From an uncultured Latescibacterota bacterium (GTDB lineage: Bacteria > Latescibacterota > UBA2968 > UBA8231), in contig OY282352.1 in NCBI GenBank assembly GCA_958295495.1, forward strand, positions 4,348,049 to 4,412,048: DNA of 64,000 nt. Direction: 5' to 3'. The notes under the pieces were generated by a model that worked only from the letters and a program-made list of their open reading frames with translations, was not told the DNA's origin and searched no databases. Positions 44,101 through 52,044 of this stretch are shown here, piece after piece. How positions within the stretch are numbered: position 1 is the stretch's first letter; every line of letters begins with the position of its first letter. Made by a program: the position numbers and the translations under genes.

Positions 44101-44234
44101 GGCGGTTTGTGGCCGAGCAAGGGCTGGCCGAAGGCGCGGACGCAGTCTATGTCAATGGCGATTCCTGCATCCCCAATGCCACAGCCATAGAGCCGCTGTT
44201 CAAGGCGCGGATGTTCGCCGGAGTGGAGCAATGA
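41145..44234 (+). CDS. mod: Type III restriction-modification methyltransferase (Mod)
   Basis: 1029 aa from the GTG at 41145, after AAAGGAGGGG. Adenine-N6 DNA methyltransferase of the beta class: catalytic DPPYNTG at 503-509, then a target-recognition region, then the AdoMet-binding FAGSGTTGHAV at 779-789. The ~500 residues before DPPY exceed common type III Mod proteins and carry a coiled-coil-prone region (AQIAEEMAEVAQQIEEMLGE) and RYSKHQRYAIPYNGEEVYLH, as in the larger Mod-like subfamily. The middle (42640-43440) is AT-richer, as expected of a swapped target-recognition domain. The stop overlaps the next gene by four bases (ATGA); res follows two genes on. Confidence 0.9.
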   Translation: MADAIGKFQQLLRELFQFDCVDLDFGIYRIMNYKREVIEKFVQEKLPNVVASELDSGSLADQAQIAEEMAEVAQQIEEMLGEDALDANGNLSETYHGTRVGKKYLKLKNKAVGSFSRAAVEVSIYNHLYAFFSRYYQDGDFISKRRYSKHQRYAIPYNGEEVYLHWANRDQYYIKTGEHFRDYDWKAPDGVAVRFRLKAADVEQNNVKGDKRFFLPLAEAAAWDAKVREITIPFEYRPLTATEIKNYGKQSQQDKIIAEALVAIPKRLSKAPDALAALNGERRRNGKDESVSHLKRHLRKYTRRNTSDFFIHKDLAAFLSRELDFYLKSEVLNLDEMTAAGEGVAEGWFQQLQLIKLVGNQVIAFLAQMENFQKMLWEKRKFVTETQYCIALGSIDAAFYSDIAANDAQWDEWRELFHIDEAETHLFNSNKNGHDKRIDFLKTHPTLVLDTAHFERDFADRLLASFDDIDGMTDGLLVHSENWQALNLLTERYREEVTCIYIDPPYNTGDSEILYKNGYKHSSWLSLMENRVSLSAELMWDSTILTIAIDENEMERLGFLLDRLFPLHSKTCVSVIHNPGGIQGDNFSYNNEFAYFVYPAAKGRYIGMQKRDDNPDIRPLRDVSTGEHLRTDAANCFYPIYVKEAKVIGFGDVCEDAFHPSGVNVDAGNGVLEVYPIDAQGNERKWVFSRQNVEDIKDELTVEWNRSRKIWDIIRRKTHFNYKTVWQSKRYNANSYGSKLLRDILGNRSFQFPKSVHTVSDCVQLSTYDTDNAIVLDYFAGSGTTGHAVINLNREDGGQRKFILVEMGEYFDTVLLPRIKKVAFAPEWKDGKPKRNATPEEAQRSPRIVKYIRLESYEDVLDSIAFDDAAGQLKLEEQFDDYLIKYMLQWETKGSETLLNVEKLSQPFCYRLRVHADGETRERTVDLPETFNYLLGLKARTRQAYADRGRCYLVYRGETRDAPGRDVAVVWRETEGWGQPDFERDRRFVAEQGLAEGADAVYVNGDSCIPNATAIEPLFKARMFAGVEQ

Positions 44235-44938
44235 GCGTGCGAATGGAAATCCCCAAAGACGCCATCTCGGCGTTTTGTCAGCGCAACCGCATTCGGCGCA
44301 TGGCCCTGTTCGGCTCGGTGCTGCGCGACGACTTCGGGCCAGAAAGCGACGTAGATGTGCTGGTGGAGTTTGAGCCGGAGGTGCGTTTGGGCTGGGAGTT
44401 TTTTGACGTGTCCGAGGAGTTGGGCCGGATTTTGGGCCGCAAGGCCGATATGCACACCTTTGAAGCCATTGAAAGCAAGCAAAACTGGCTGCTGCGAGCG
44501 GAAATACTCGGCTCGGCCGAGATGCTGTACGAGCGGGGGCCGGGATACGAAAGCTGGCCGCAAGAGGGCCGCGACAAGCCCCTCAAGACGGGTGGAAAGC
44601 GGCGCGACGACCGCGTGAGCCTGCTGGATATGCTCATCTGCGCGAGAAAAGCCGTTGATTCGTTTGGCGAGGTAAGCCGAGAGGACTTGGAAGGCGACTG
44701 GATAAAGGAATTGGCCCTTACGCGTGCGGTGGAAGTTATCGGCGAAGCGGCCAACCGGGTCTCGCCAACGACGCGGGAACGCCACCCCCAAGTGCCGTGG
44801 GGCAAAATTATCGGAGCGCGCAACCTGTTGGCACACGCCTACGACGAAGTGGACCTCGACAAGCTCTGCGATATTGTGCGGAATCACCTGCGGCCGCTCA
44901 TCAGTCAGTTGGAAGCTATCGTTGGGGAAGGCACCTAG
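44231..44938 (+). CDS. Fused MNT-HEPN protein inside the restriction operon
   Basis: 235 aa. Residues 1-100 are a minimal nucleotidyltransferase: MALFGSVLRDDFGPESDVDV has the GSxxR (from residue 28) and DxD motifs. Residues ~130-235 are a HEPN domain of the DUF86 type: DMLICARKAVDSFGEVSRED, ALTRAVEVIGEAANRVS and ARNLLAHAYDEVD with the catalytic R-x4-H-x-Y (Arg197, His202, Tyr204). Antitoxin and RNase toxin are usually separate genes; here they are one chain. It overlaps the mod stop by four bases and ends two bases before res, so the operon makes all three together. It could act as a backup abortive-infection switch when restriction fails. Confidence 0.88.
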   Translation: MSVRMEIPKDAISAFCQRNRIRRMALFGSVLRDDFGPESDVDVLVEFEPEVRLGWEFFDVSEELGRILGRKADMHTFEAIESKQNWLLRAEILGSAEMLYERGPGYESWPQEGRDKPLKTGGKRRDDRVSLLDMLICARKAVDSFGEVSREDLEGDWIKELALTRAVEVIGEAANRVSPTTRERHPQVPWGKIIGARNLLAHAYDEVDLDKLCDIVRNHLRPLISQLEAIVGEGT

Positions 44939-44940
44939 CG

Positions 44941-47900
44941 ATGCCGCGTCGCCCTAGGCAAAAGGACGCAATGTCTGCCGCCAAGCTGGAACAGCGACTA
45001 GTCCTATTGGCTTGGCTGCACGACCGGCTAGGCTATGCCGACAATGGCGAGTTACTGGCCGATATAAAGCAAGCCGACGAAGGCTTTGACGCCGAAGGCC
45101 GCAGCCACATCTACGCCCGGTTGGCGTCGCGCTCGGAGAAGATGCGGGATATTGGGCTGGAGGACTTGGCGCAGTACGACGACCACATCCGCAAGCATCT
45201 GGCGGCCATGAACGCCGGCCGCACCCAGCCCATCTCCCTGCGCTATTTTCAGTATCTGGCGGCCCTATACACTGAAATTTTTCTCGACTGGTACTGCAAC
45301 CGCCGCGCCGCCCTGCTGCGCTCGCTGAACGAACTGGTCCGGCAGCGCAATGCGAACAATCCTTACGATGCGCAGGAAACCGAGTTTGCCGCGGCGGACT
45401 TGTGTAAGCTGGCGTTCTGGATGGCCACCGGCAGCGGCAAGACCCTGATCATGCACCTGAACTACCGGCAGTTTCTCCATTACAATCGCGAGCCGCTGGA
45501 CAACATCCTGCTGATTACGCCCAACGAGGGCTTGAGCCAGCAGCACTTGGACGAGATGCAAACCTCCAACATCTCGGCTGTGCGCTTTGACCTGAACGAA
45601 AGCGGCCTGCTGATGAACAAAGGCCGGGTCAAGGTCACCGAGATTAGCAAGCTAGTGAGGGGGAGCATTCCGGTGGAGGCATTTGAGGGCCATAACCTGA
45701 TCTTTGTCGATGAGGGACACAAAGGCTCCGGCGGCGATGCTTGGCTCAAAGTTCGCGACGCACTGGGCGCAACCGGGTTCACCTTTGAGTACAGCGCGAC
45801 CTTTGGGCAAGCACTGACGGCGGCGAAGAATAAGGCGCTGACGGCGGAATACGGCAAAGCCATCGCCTTTGACTATTCCTATCGCTATTTCTACAACGAT
45901 GGCTACGGCAAGGACTTTCACATCCTCAACTTGCGGGATGAAACGACGCCGGAGCAAACGGATAGGCTGCTGCTGGCCAACCTGCTGTCGTTCTACGAGC
46001 AGCAGTGCGCGTTCAGAGAGCAGGAAGAATCACTGCGGCCCTACAATTTGGAAAGGCCGCTGTGGGTGTTCGTCGGCAAAAACGTCAATGCCGTATATAG
46101 AGAAAATGGACGGGCGCAGAGCGACATCCTGACGATAGTGCGGTTTCTGCATCGGCTGTTGGCGAAAAGCGGTTGGGCGATAGATAGCATCGGGCAGCTA
46201 TTACAGGCGGAGTCCAAGCTGATTGACCCTAATGGACGCGACATTTTCGCCGATAAGTTCACCTCCCTGCAAAAAAGTGGCATGGATGCGGAGGCGGTGT
46301 ATCAGGACATCTTGGCGAAGGTGCTGCACGCGCCGGCGGGCATCGGCGGTAGCGGGCTGCATTTGTGCAATATACGCGGCAGCGCCGGCGAGTTGGGCCT
46401 CAAAGTAGGCGGTGCCGAGGATTATTTCGGCCTGATTTACATAGGGGACCCTGACAAATTCAGAAAGCTGGTCGAGGCCGAAGACGACATCACCATGGAG
46501 GAAGACGCTTTCTCCGGCTCCCTGTTCGACGGCATCAACGGGCCAAAGACGACCATTGAGGTGCTTATTGGTGCCCGCAAGTTTATAGAGGGTTGGAATT
46601 CGTATCGGGTGTCCAATATGGGGCTGCTCAACATCGGCCAGCGCGAGGGGTCGCAGATAATCCAGCTATTCGGGCGCGGCGTCCGCTTGCGGGGGCGGGA
46701 TATGACGCTGAAGCGCAGTTCCGCGCTGGATGGCGAACATCCCGATTGCATCAAGTTGCTGGAAACCCTCAACATTTTTGCCGTCCGCGCCAACTACATG
46801 GCCCAATTCCGGGACTATCTGGAGCGGGAAGGCGTTGCCACAGAGGGCCTGCTGGAACTGCCCCTGTTCATCCGGCCCAACGAGGGCTTTCTGAATAAGG
46901 GGTTGGTCATTCCCCGGGTGGACGATGGGCGCGATTTCGCCGCCAATACAGCGGTTATGTTGGAGCCGGACCCGAATGTGCGCCAAGTGTCCGTTGATAT
47001 GTCCGCAAAGGTACACAGGCTGGATAGCAGCGAAGATGGTCCAATGGATGCCGAGGCGAGTACCGGCGCAGAAGTGCTCATACCGCCCGAAAGCCTCGCG
47101 CTGGTGGATTGGGAAAGCATCCATCTCGATCTGCTTGCATACAAGGCGCAAAAGGGGTGGGGAAACTTGCTCGTCCAACCGGACGCGCCGCGAAAAATTT
47201 TGGAATATGGCAGCGAATCCGGTGCGCTGTATAGCCTGATAGCGGAGGGGACCGTAGTAAGTCCGCAAAGTCTCGACGACTTGAAGCGGCTGCAAGAGGC
47301 GGCGACCAACATCGTGCGGAAGTACGCCGACGCGCTCTACCGGCACCGGCGCGAGCAGTGGGATTCAGAAAACTTGGTTTATAAGACGCTGGACGAGCGA
47401 GAGCCCAATCTGCGGTTCAACGTCAGCGATGCCGATGACAGCCCCGCCGGCCAGTACATGGTCAGTGTGCCGCGGTCGGAGAGCGCATTGATACAGGAGA
47501 TTAAAAAGCTCATCGCAGACAGCCGCGCGCTGTACGACAACGAGGCCGCGGCAGGTGCTTTGCCGCGCATCCATTTTGAGCAGCACTTATATCAACCGCT
47601 GCTACTAGAAAGCGATGCCAAAATAAAAATATCCCCACTGGGGTTAAATGAAAGCGAACAGCAATTAGTGCAAGACTTGCGGGAATACTGGAAAAAAGAG
47701 CAAGGCAACGCACTGGCCGGCGCGGAGATATTTCTGCTGCGGAATCTGAGCCGTGGTACAGGCATAGGGTTCTATGCAGCCAGCGGCTTCTACCCAGACT
47801 TCATCCTCTGGATAAAAGAGGGCGATGCACAACGCATTGTGTTCATCGAGCCGCACGGCATGCTCCATGAAAATGCTTACAGGCACGACGACAAGGCCCG

Positions 47901-47988
47901 GTTGCACGAGCGGCTGCCGGGCTTAGCCGCTAAAATGGCCCGGCCAAACGTGAGCCTCGATTCTTTCATAATTTCGGCGACGCCCTAG
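44941..47988 (+). CDS. res: Type III restriction endonuclease subunit (Res)
   Basis: 1015 aa from the ATG at 44941. Superfamily-2 helicase: FWMATGSGKTLIMH (Walker A, 162-168), FVDEGHKGSGG (DEGH at 257-260), FEYSATFGQ (motif III), GWNSYRVSNMGLLNIGQREG and IIQLFGRGVRLRG (motif VI). The C-terminal endonuclease region has YPDFILW (Asp953) and FIEPHGM (Glu970), a PD-(D/E)XK-like core in which His replaces the usual Lys. With Mod it should cleave DNA after ATP-driven translocation from unmethylated sites. A strong terminator follows. Confidence 0.9.
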   Translation: MPRRPRQKDAMSAAKLEQRLVLLAWLHDRLGYADNGELLADIKQADEGFDAEGRSHIYARLASRSEKMRDIGLEDLAQYDDHIRKHLAAMNAGRTQPISLRYFQYLAALYTEIFLDWYCNRRAALLRSLNELVRQRNANNPYDAQETEFAAADLCKLAFWMATGSGKTLIMHLNYRQFLHYNREPLDNILLITPNEGLSQQHLDEMQTSNISAVRFDLNESGLLMNKGRVKVTEISKLVRGSIPVEAFEGHNLIFVDEGHKGSGGDAWLKVRDALGATGFTFEYSATFGQALTAAKNKALTAEYGKAIAFDYSYRYFYNDGYGKDFHILNLRDETTPEQTDRLLLANLLSFYEQQCAFREQEESLRPYNLERPLWVFVGKNVNAVYRENGRAQSDILTIVRFLHRLLAKSGWAIDSIGQLLQAESKLIDPNGRDIFADKFTSLQKSGMDAEAVYQDILAKVLHAPAGIGGSGLHLCNIRGSAGELGLKVGGAEDYFGLIYIGDPDKFRKLVEAEDDITMEEDAFSGSLFDGINGPKTTIEVLIGARKFIEGWNSYRVSNMGLLNIGQREGSQIIQLFGRGVRLRGRDMTLKRSSALDGEHPDCIKLLETLNIFAVRANYMAQFRDYLEREGVATEGLLELPLFIRPNEGFLNKGLVIPRVDDGRDFAANTAVMLEPDPNVRQVSVDMSAKVHRLDSSEDGPMDAEASTGAEVLIPPESLALVDWESIHLDLLAYKAQKGWGNLLVQPDAPRKILEYGSESGALYSLIAEGTVVSPQSLDDLKRLQEAATNIVRKYADALYRHRREQWDSENLVYKTLDEREPNLRFNVSDADDSPAGQYMVSVPRSESALIQEIKKLIADSRALYDNEAAAGALPRIHFEQHLYQPLLLESDAKIKISPLGLNESEQQLVQDLREYWKKEQGNALAGAEIFLLRNLSRGTGIGFYAASGFYPDFILWIKEGDAQRIVFIEPHGMLHENAYRHDDKARLHERLPGLAAKMARPNVSLDSFIISATP

Positions 47989-48005
47989 GCCTCGGGCGAC
48001 GCTCC

Positions 48006-48053
48006 GAGGGGGAGCGCGTAGGCTCCCTAGCCCATGCGCTCCCCCTCTTTTTT
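48006..48053 (+). terminator. Rho-independent terminator after res
   Basis: GAGGGGGAGCGC (48006-48017) pairs perfectly with GCGCTCCCCCTC (48036-48047), followed by six Ts (48048-48053). It lies 18 bases after the res stop codon and closes the restriction operon. Confidence 0.88.
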
Positions 48054-48110
48054 AGGATGCACCGCGGGGATTCTCATGCAACCGTAACGCTCCAAGAAAG
48101 GAGAAAACCA

Positions 48111-49076
48111 ATGGGTTCTCAGGAAAACCCAAAAACATTTTACAAATACTTCGGCTTGGATTGCAGAAATTGGAATACAACCCTATCTGCAATAGCAGGC
48201 CGATATTTTTGGCTGGCTAATCCTGCTAACTACGGAGATGCTACCGACAATCCTTGGTCATATAGCAGAGCTAGTCGTGAGCCTATCTTTCTTTACCACA
48301 ACAACATCCTATCTTTCGAGGTTTTGCGGGAGATTTACGGTGAAATAAAGGCAAATGAACAGGATTGGTGCGATGATCCTATTAGGTACCGATTTGCCGG
48401 TTCATGGGAGAACGACTCATGGAATGGAAAGACGTATTCTAAGTATCTGTATGAGCTCCAATGTTATTTTGTCCAACATATAGGTATTTGTTCGTTTTCC
48501 GATTCTTTCTCAAATCTATACCTTTGGGACAAGTACGCATCAGGACATCGCGGCTTTTGTCTTGAATTTGAATTCGCAGAAAGAGAAGGACAAGAACCCA
48601 TTAAAGTTACGGAAGTTAAGTATGAGGATAGGCGACCACTTCGATTCAAGTTAGATGAAGTGCTAAGAGAGCCTTGCCTTCTATGGGACAGTCTTTCCGT
48701 AAAGCACAAAAAGTTTGAGGCGGAAAAAGAATTCAGGATAATAGTATCCATGGAAGGAGATCCATGTGATCAATGGCGTTACAATCGTAAGTTTAGGGAG
48801 TTCCGAGTGACTAAGTGTATATTGGGTGCCGATTTTCCAGTTGATCTCGTACCTATAATTACGGCTGTGTTGCCTCCTCACGTTGTCATGGTAAAGGCAG
48901 GACTTAACCCATATTCCGTCCTAACAGGCAAGGATGGCGAATTATACACTCAAGGATTTGGTTTGGGGTACCCTGCTGGAATGGATCGTAAGAACCTTGA
49001 TTTTCTTTATCCCCATCAGAATCCCCAACCATGTGCAGGTCGATCCGATCATGACCGTCTTGATGCGGAAGGCTAA
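48111..49076 (+). CDS. DUF2971-domain protein, C-terminus clipped by an insertion sequence
   Basis: 321 aa from the ATG at 48111, with AAAGGAG upstream. TFYKYFGLDCRNWNTTLSAI, FWLANPANYGDATDNPW, GICSFSDSFSNLYLWDKYAS and GHRGFCLEFEF are the ordered DUF2971 blocks (family common in defence islands, function unknown). The frame ends in a TAA formed by the first bases of the IS. Joining the flanks across one copy of the 9-bp duplication restores a tail ending YAQIHSLGLKE and a TAG at 50281-50283, so only about 12 residues were lost and the protein may still work. AT-richer than the restriction genes, suggesting separate acquisition. Confidence 0.8.
   Translation: MGSQENPKTFYKYFGLDCRNWNTTLSAIAGRYFWLANPANYGDATDNPWSYSRASREPIFLYHNNILSFEVLREIYGEIKANEQDWCDDPIRYRFAGSWENDSWNGKTYSKYLYELQCYFVQHIGICSFSDSFSNLYLWDKYASGHRGFCLEFEFAEREGQEPIKVTEVKYEDRRPLRFKLDEVLREPCLLWDSLSVKHKKFEAEKEFRIIVSMEGDPCDQWRYNRKFREFRVTKCILGADFPVDLVPIITAVLPPHVVMVKAGLNPYSVLTGKDGELYTQGFGLGYPAGMDRKNLDFLYPHQNPQPCAGRSDHDRLDAEG
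49064..49072. repeat. Target-site duplication, left copy
   Basis: TGCGGAAGG, identical to 50238-50246 on the other side of the IS. Nine bases is within the range of the IS4 family. Confidence 0.9.
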
Positions 49077-50137
49077 GTACACGACAGTAAAATGTGTTGA
49101 TGTTGTCGGTTGCGTTTAGGTTGGTCTCGTGCTTGGTGTATGATCTGTGTGAGTTGGTCTAATCCTTTTCGAAAGAGGCTTATGGCTGGTCGTCCATGTT
49201 TTTTTGTGGGGATGGGTTTTCTCTGATGCAACCGCCGTCCTACCAACAGCGCCCATAGCAGCGTCCATGCCAGCAGTCCCAGCAGCAGGTGCAAGCGTTG
49301 GGGGTGGGTCAAATGGGTGTCTTCGAGGTTAAATCCTCTCGATTTCAAACAGGCAAACGTCGTTTCAATAGCCCAGCGTTGTCCATAGACGGCCAGCACC
49401 TGCTTGAGGTCAGTTCGGTTGGTGATGAGTAGGATGCGCTCGCCGCGGATGGGGCGGTGACACACCAAATTCAGGGTCAAGCCGTCATAGAGGGTGGTCT
49501 GTGGGTAGAATCGGGTCGTACCTCTCGGCATCCGTTCATTAAAAGTAGCCCCATAACGTCGCCGACCGTCGTCGAGCGTAAGCGACGTATTGCCGCGCAG
49601 ACGGATGACAAAATCGACCTGCTGCTCCAGCAAAAAGGCGAACCACGCTCGACCGATAAACTCGCGGTCGGCGACTAAACAGCATACGCGGGGATCAAGG
49701 TAGGCCAATACCTTCGTCAGGAGACGCTTGCGCTCTGAGGTGTTGGAGTTGCCCGGCTTTTGCAACGACTGATATACCAACGGAATCGAGACCCCCTGAT
49801 AGACTAAGCCGACACACAACACATTCTGATCGGTGCGCCCCAATCGCCAATGGGTGCGATCCATAACTAAGAGTTGCGGTTGGCCGGGGCGAACGACCTT
49901 GGATACAATCAACTGCGTAAACACCGACGGTGAGACAGTGCTACTGAAAAAACGCTGGAGACGGCGATAGTGACTGTCAATCTGGGCCATCCCCGATAGG
50001 CTACACGCGAGTTTTTTCATATTGACCGAACGCACTTGAATCAGCGCACACACCAACCGACTGATCAGGTCGATACGGTGGCGCGTGAGGGATACCGACC
50101 CTTGCGTGAGGGCTTTTTTAATCGTATGAATAAGCAT
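49073..50137 (-). CDS. IS4-family transposase
   Basis: 354 aa from the ATG at 50137 (CAGGAG upstream); a TTG at 50170 is an alternative. A DDE transposase: LLVMDRTHWRLG (first Asp), CCLVADREFIGRAWF (second Asp) and VYGQRWAIETTFACLKSRGF with the Y-x2-R-x3-E motif of IS4 elements. FVIRLRGNTSLTLDDGRRRY lies in the usual inserted beta domain. The stop codon TAG is formed by the outermost bases of the left inverted repeat, so the gene fills the element to its very edge. It appears intact and probably active. Confidence 0.92.
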   Translation of the reverse strand: MLIHTIKKALTQGSVSLTRHRIDLISRLVCALIQVRSVNMKKLACSLSGMAQIDSHYRRLQRFFSSTVSPSVFTQLIVSKVVRPGQPQLLVMDRTHWRLGRTDQNVLCVGLVYQGVSIPLVYQSLQKPGNSNTSERKRLLTKVLAYLDPRVCCLVADREFIGRAWFAFLLEQQVDFVIRLRGNTSLTLDDGRRRYGATFNERMPRGTTRFYPQTTLYDGLTLNLVCHRPIRGERILLITNRTDLKQVLAVYGQRWAIETTFACLKSRGFNLEDTHLTHPQRLHLLLGLLAWTLLWALLVGRRLHQRKPIPTKKHGRPAISLFRKGLDQLTQIIHQARDQPKRNRQHQHILLSCT

Positions 50138-50237
50138 GGTACAGCTCCTGTGTTTAGGATTTAGATGCAATCTGGCTGATTACAAATAAACCTAAATTGG
50201 GGCTGTACCACAACTTAGATTACTGTCGTGTACTTAG
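49073..50237 (-). mobile_element. Complete IS4-like insertion sequence (1165 bp)
   Basis: Bounded by perfect 18-bp terminal inverted repeats, CTAAGTACACGACAGTAA at 49073-49090 and its reverse complement at 50220-50237. A 9-bp direct duplication TGCGGAAGG lies at 49064-49072 and 50238-50246. It encodes one transposase and nothing else. Identical target duplications and intact ends show a recent insertion, into the last codons of the DUF2971 gene. Confidence 0.93.
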
Positions 50238-50246
50238 TGCGGAAGG
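50238..50246. repeat. Target-site duplication, right copy
   Basis: Second copy of TGCGGAAGG; the sequence after it continues the DUF2971 reading frame to its original stop at 50281-50283. Confidence 0.9.
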
Positions 50247-50285
50247 TTATGCTCAAATTCACTCTCTAGGACTGAAGGAATAGGT

Positions 50286-50558
50286 ATGACCCCGTGGAGC
50301 TTTGAGATCAAGCAGGCAACGGAGACGACGCTCAAGCCACACCAGCGGCGGGTCCTGCGCAAGATCCAGGACCAGCCAGGCCTGCTGATGGTCCATGGCA
50401 TGGGCTCAGGCAAGACCTTGTCGATGCTGGCTGCCGCCGATGCGTTGGGGCTGCCGGCGACGGTGGTGGGGCCCTCGGCCCAGCGGGCCCACTTTGCCCG
50501 GGAGCGGGCCAAGCATAAGGGGCGCCAGCCGTTGAGCTATCACTCCGAAAGCTTGTAA
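50286..50558 (+). pseudogene. Helicase N-terminal fragment (Walker A only)
   Basis: 90 aa. TTLKPHQRRVLRKIQDQPGL then LMVHGMGSGKTLSMLAAADA is the Q/motif I region of an SF2/SNF2-type helicase, followed by a motif Ia-like ATVVGPSAQRAHFARERAKH. The frame stops at 50558 with no DExx box. It begins right after the original DUF2971 stop, so the two were neighbours in one operon before truncation. A SNF2-like helicase here would fit a defence island. Confidence 0.6.
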
Positions 50559-50676
50559 GACGCTACGATAACGGCGAGTGGACCCTAGAGCAGTTTGCCG
50601 AAAAGCACATCCTCTTTCCGAAGCGGGATGGCGACTATGACTATATGGCAAGAATTATCGGGCGCGTTAAGAGCTA
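50555..50676 (+). pseudogene. Unidentified C-terminal gene fragment
   Basis: A frame with no start gives VRRYDNGEWTLEQFAEKHIL then FPKRDGDYDYMARIIGRVKS and a stop at 50676. It reads like the end of a soluble protein joined by deletion to the helicase stub. No family recognised. Confidence 0.35.
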
Positions 50677-50692
50677 ACATTGGAGGAAGGAA

Positions 50693-51481
50693 ATGATCGA
50701 AAGCCATCCCACAAATGCCGAGTGCTTCTTCTTCGACAACAACGGCTACTTGGTGCTAGAAGACTTCCTCGCGCCGGCCCGGGTTGCGGCGCTCTACGCG
50801 GCGCTGGAGCGCACCATTGAGCGTCGCCGCGACTCCCAGTTCAAACGCGAGCACGAGCCAGCTTTTGCCGACCAGCTCAACGCGGCCAACGTGCGGATCA
50901 TGCACCTTTTGGCCGAGGATCCGCTCTTTTTGGAAATGCTCTCCTACGAGCCGATGATGGCTTACGTTCACGGTCTCTTTAACGAGATGCCGCACCTGCA
51001 CTCGACGGACGCCTTCTACGAGGTCGAACCTGCCGATTACCACGGGCGGGGTTGGCACACTGACGGCATTCAGGATGGCTTCCGCAACCTCAAGCCGCAC
51101 ATCCCGCTGTTGCAGTTCAAGGTGGGCTATTACCTGAGCGACATGAGCGCGCCGGATCAAGGCAATCTGACCTTAGTGCCCGGTAGCCACAAGGCACTGG
51201 TAGAGCCGGACGCCGGGGATGGTATGCCCGGGGCCGTGCAAATATGTGGCGGCCCGGGGACGGCGATGCTGTTCCACAATGCGGTGTGGCATACGGCCGG
51301 TCCCTTTGCGCGCCACGGGGGCAAGCGGGTGATGCTGTACTATGGGTACGAACATCCGTGGATGCTGGCGTGTGCCGAGCAGTGGCGCTACGACCAAGCC
51401 TTCTTGCAGGGGCTTGCGCCGGCGCAGCGGCGCTTTTTCCACGGGTTTGTCTTTGACCCGCCCGAGTATCGCTGGGGATGA
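50693..51481 (+). CDS. Phytanoyl-CoA dioxygenase family protein (PhyH)
   Basis: 262 aa. Fe(II)/2-oxoglutarate-dependent oxygenase. FFFDNNGYLVLEDFLAPARV is the N-terminal family signature. GRGWHTDGIQDGF provides the H-x-D iron ligands, NLTLVPGSHKAL the core strand and NAVWHTAGPFARHGGKRVML the distal His and the 2-oxoglutarate-binding Arg. The family hydroxylates small molecules and secondary metabolites and is strongly expanded in some uncultured phyla. GGAGGAAGG ribosome-binding site. The stop overlaps the next gene by four bases (ATGA). Confidence 0.88.
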   Translation: MIESHPTNAECFFFDNNGYLVLEDFLAPARVAALYAALERTIERRRDSQFKREHEPAFADQLNAANVRIMHLLAEDPLFLEMLSYEPMMAYVHGLFNEMPHLHSTDAFYEVEPADYHGRGWHTDGIQDGFRNLKPHIPLLQFKVGYYLSDMSAPDQGNLTLVPGSHKALVEPDAGDGMPGAVQICGGPGTAMLFHNAVWHTAGPFARHGGKRVMLYYGYEHPWMLACAEQWRYDQAFLQGLAPAQRRFFHGFVFDPPEYRWG

Positions 51482-52044
51482 ACTGGAACTCGCCCGATCT
51501 GCGGGGGCGTCGCCAGTTGGGCCTGACCCTGTTTTTGATCTCGCTGGCCATGCTCTTTGGGGCCAGTATCGCGGCTTTTGCCTACCTGCGGCTGACCAGC
51601 CCGGTGCTGCAGGGGAGCGAGCGGATTGAGTTGCCGCTGGTGCTCGGCGTTTCGACAGCGGTGCTGTTGGGGGCCGGGCTGGCGATGTACAAGGCGGCGC
51701 AGAACGCCCGACGCGGGCACTTCCCACTCCTGCGGCGGTGGTTGGCCCGGGCCTGGGTGACGAGCGCGTTGTTTATCGCCGTGCAGGTGCCGGCGCTGAT
51801 GCAGCTACTCGACCGCCACCGGGCACTGGAGGCGAGTGCCTACGGCATTGCGTTTGCGCTGGTCGTGGTCCACGCGCTGCACGTGGTGGGCGGGATGGTG
51901 CCGTTGTCGGCACTGGCGTGGAAGGCGCGCGTGAATCGACTCGACAGCGAGCACTTCTTTTCGGTGCGGGCCTGCGCCGCGTACTGGCATTTCCTCGAAG
52001 CGGTGTGGATCGCGCTGTTGGCCGCGTTCTTTGTGTGGGGGTGA
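51478..52044 (+). CDS. Cytochrome c oxidase subunit III-like protein (NorE-like)
   Basis: 188 aa, about five membrane helices: LGLTLFLISLAMLFGASIAA, LPLVLGVSTAVLLGAGLAMY, ARAWVTSALFIAVQVPALMQ, SAYGIAFALVVVHALHVVGG and YWHFLEAVWIALLAAFFVWG. The last two carry the VHALHVVGG and YWHFLEAVW motifs of heme-copper oxidase subunit III. The short five-helix form matches NorE-like proteins accompanying nitric oxide reductases. No catalytic subunit is in the window. The next gene is a NirB-like flavoprotein, so a role in nitrogen-oxide respiration is possible. Confidence 0.8.
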   Translation: MNWNSPDLRGRRQLGLTLFLISLAMLFGASIAAFAYLRLTSPVLQGSERIELPLVLGVSTAVLLGAGLAMYKAAQNARRGHFPLLRRWLARAWVTSALFIAVQVPALMQLLDRHRALEASAYGIAFALVVVHALHVVGGMVPLSALAWKARVNRLDSEHFFSVRACAAYWHFLEAVWIALLAAFFVWG

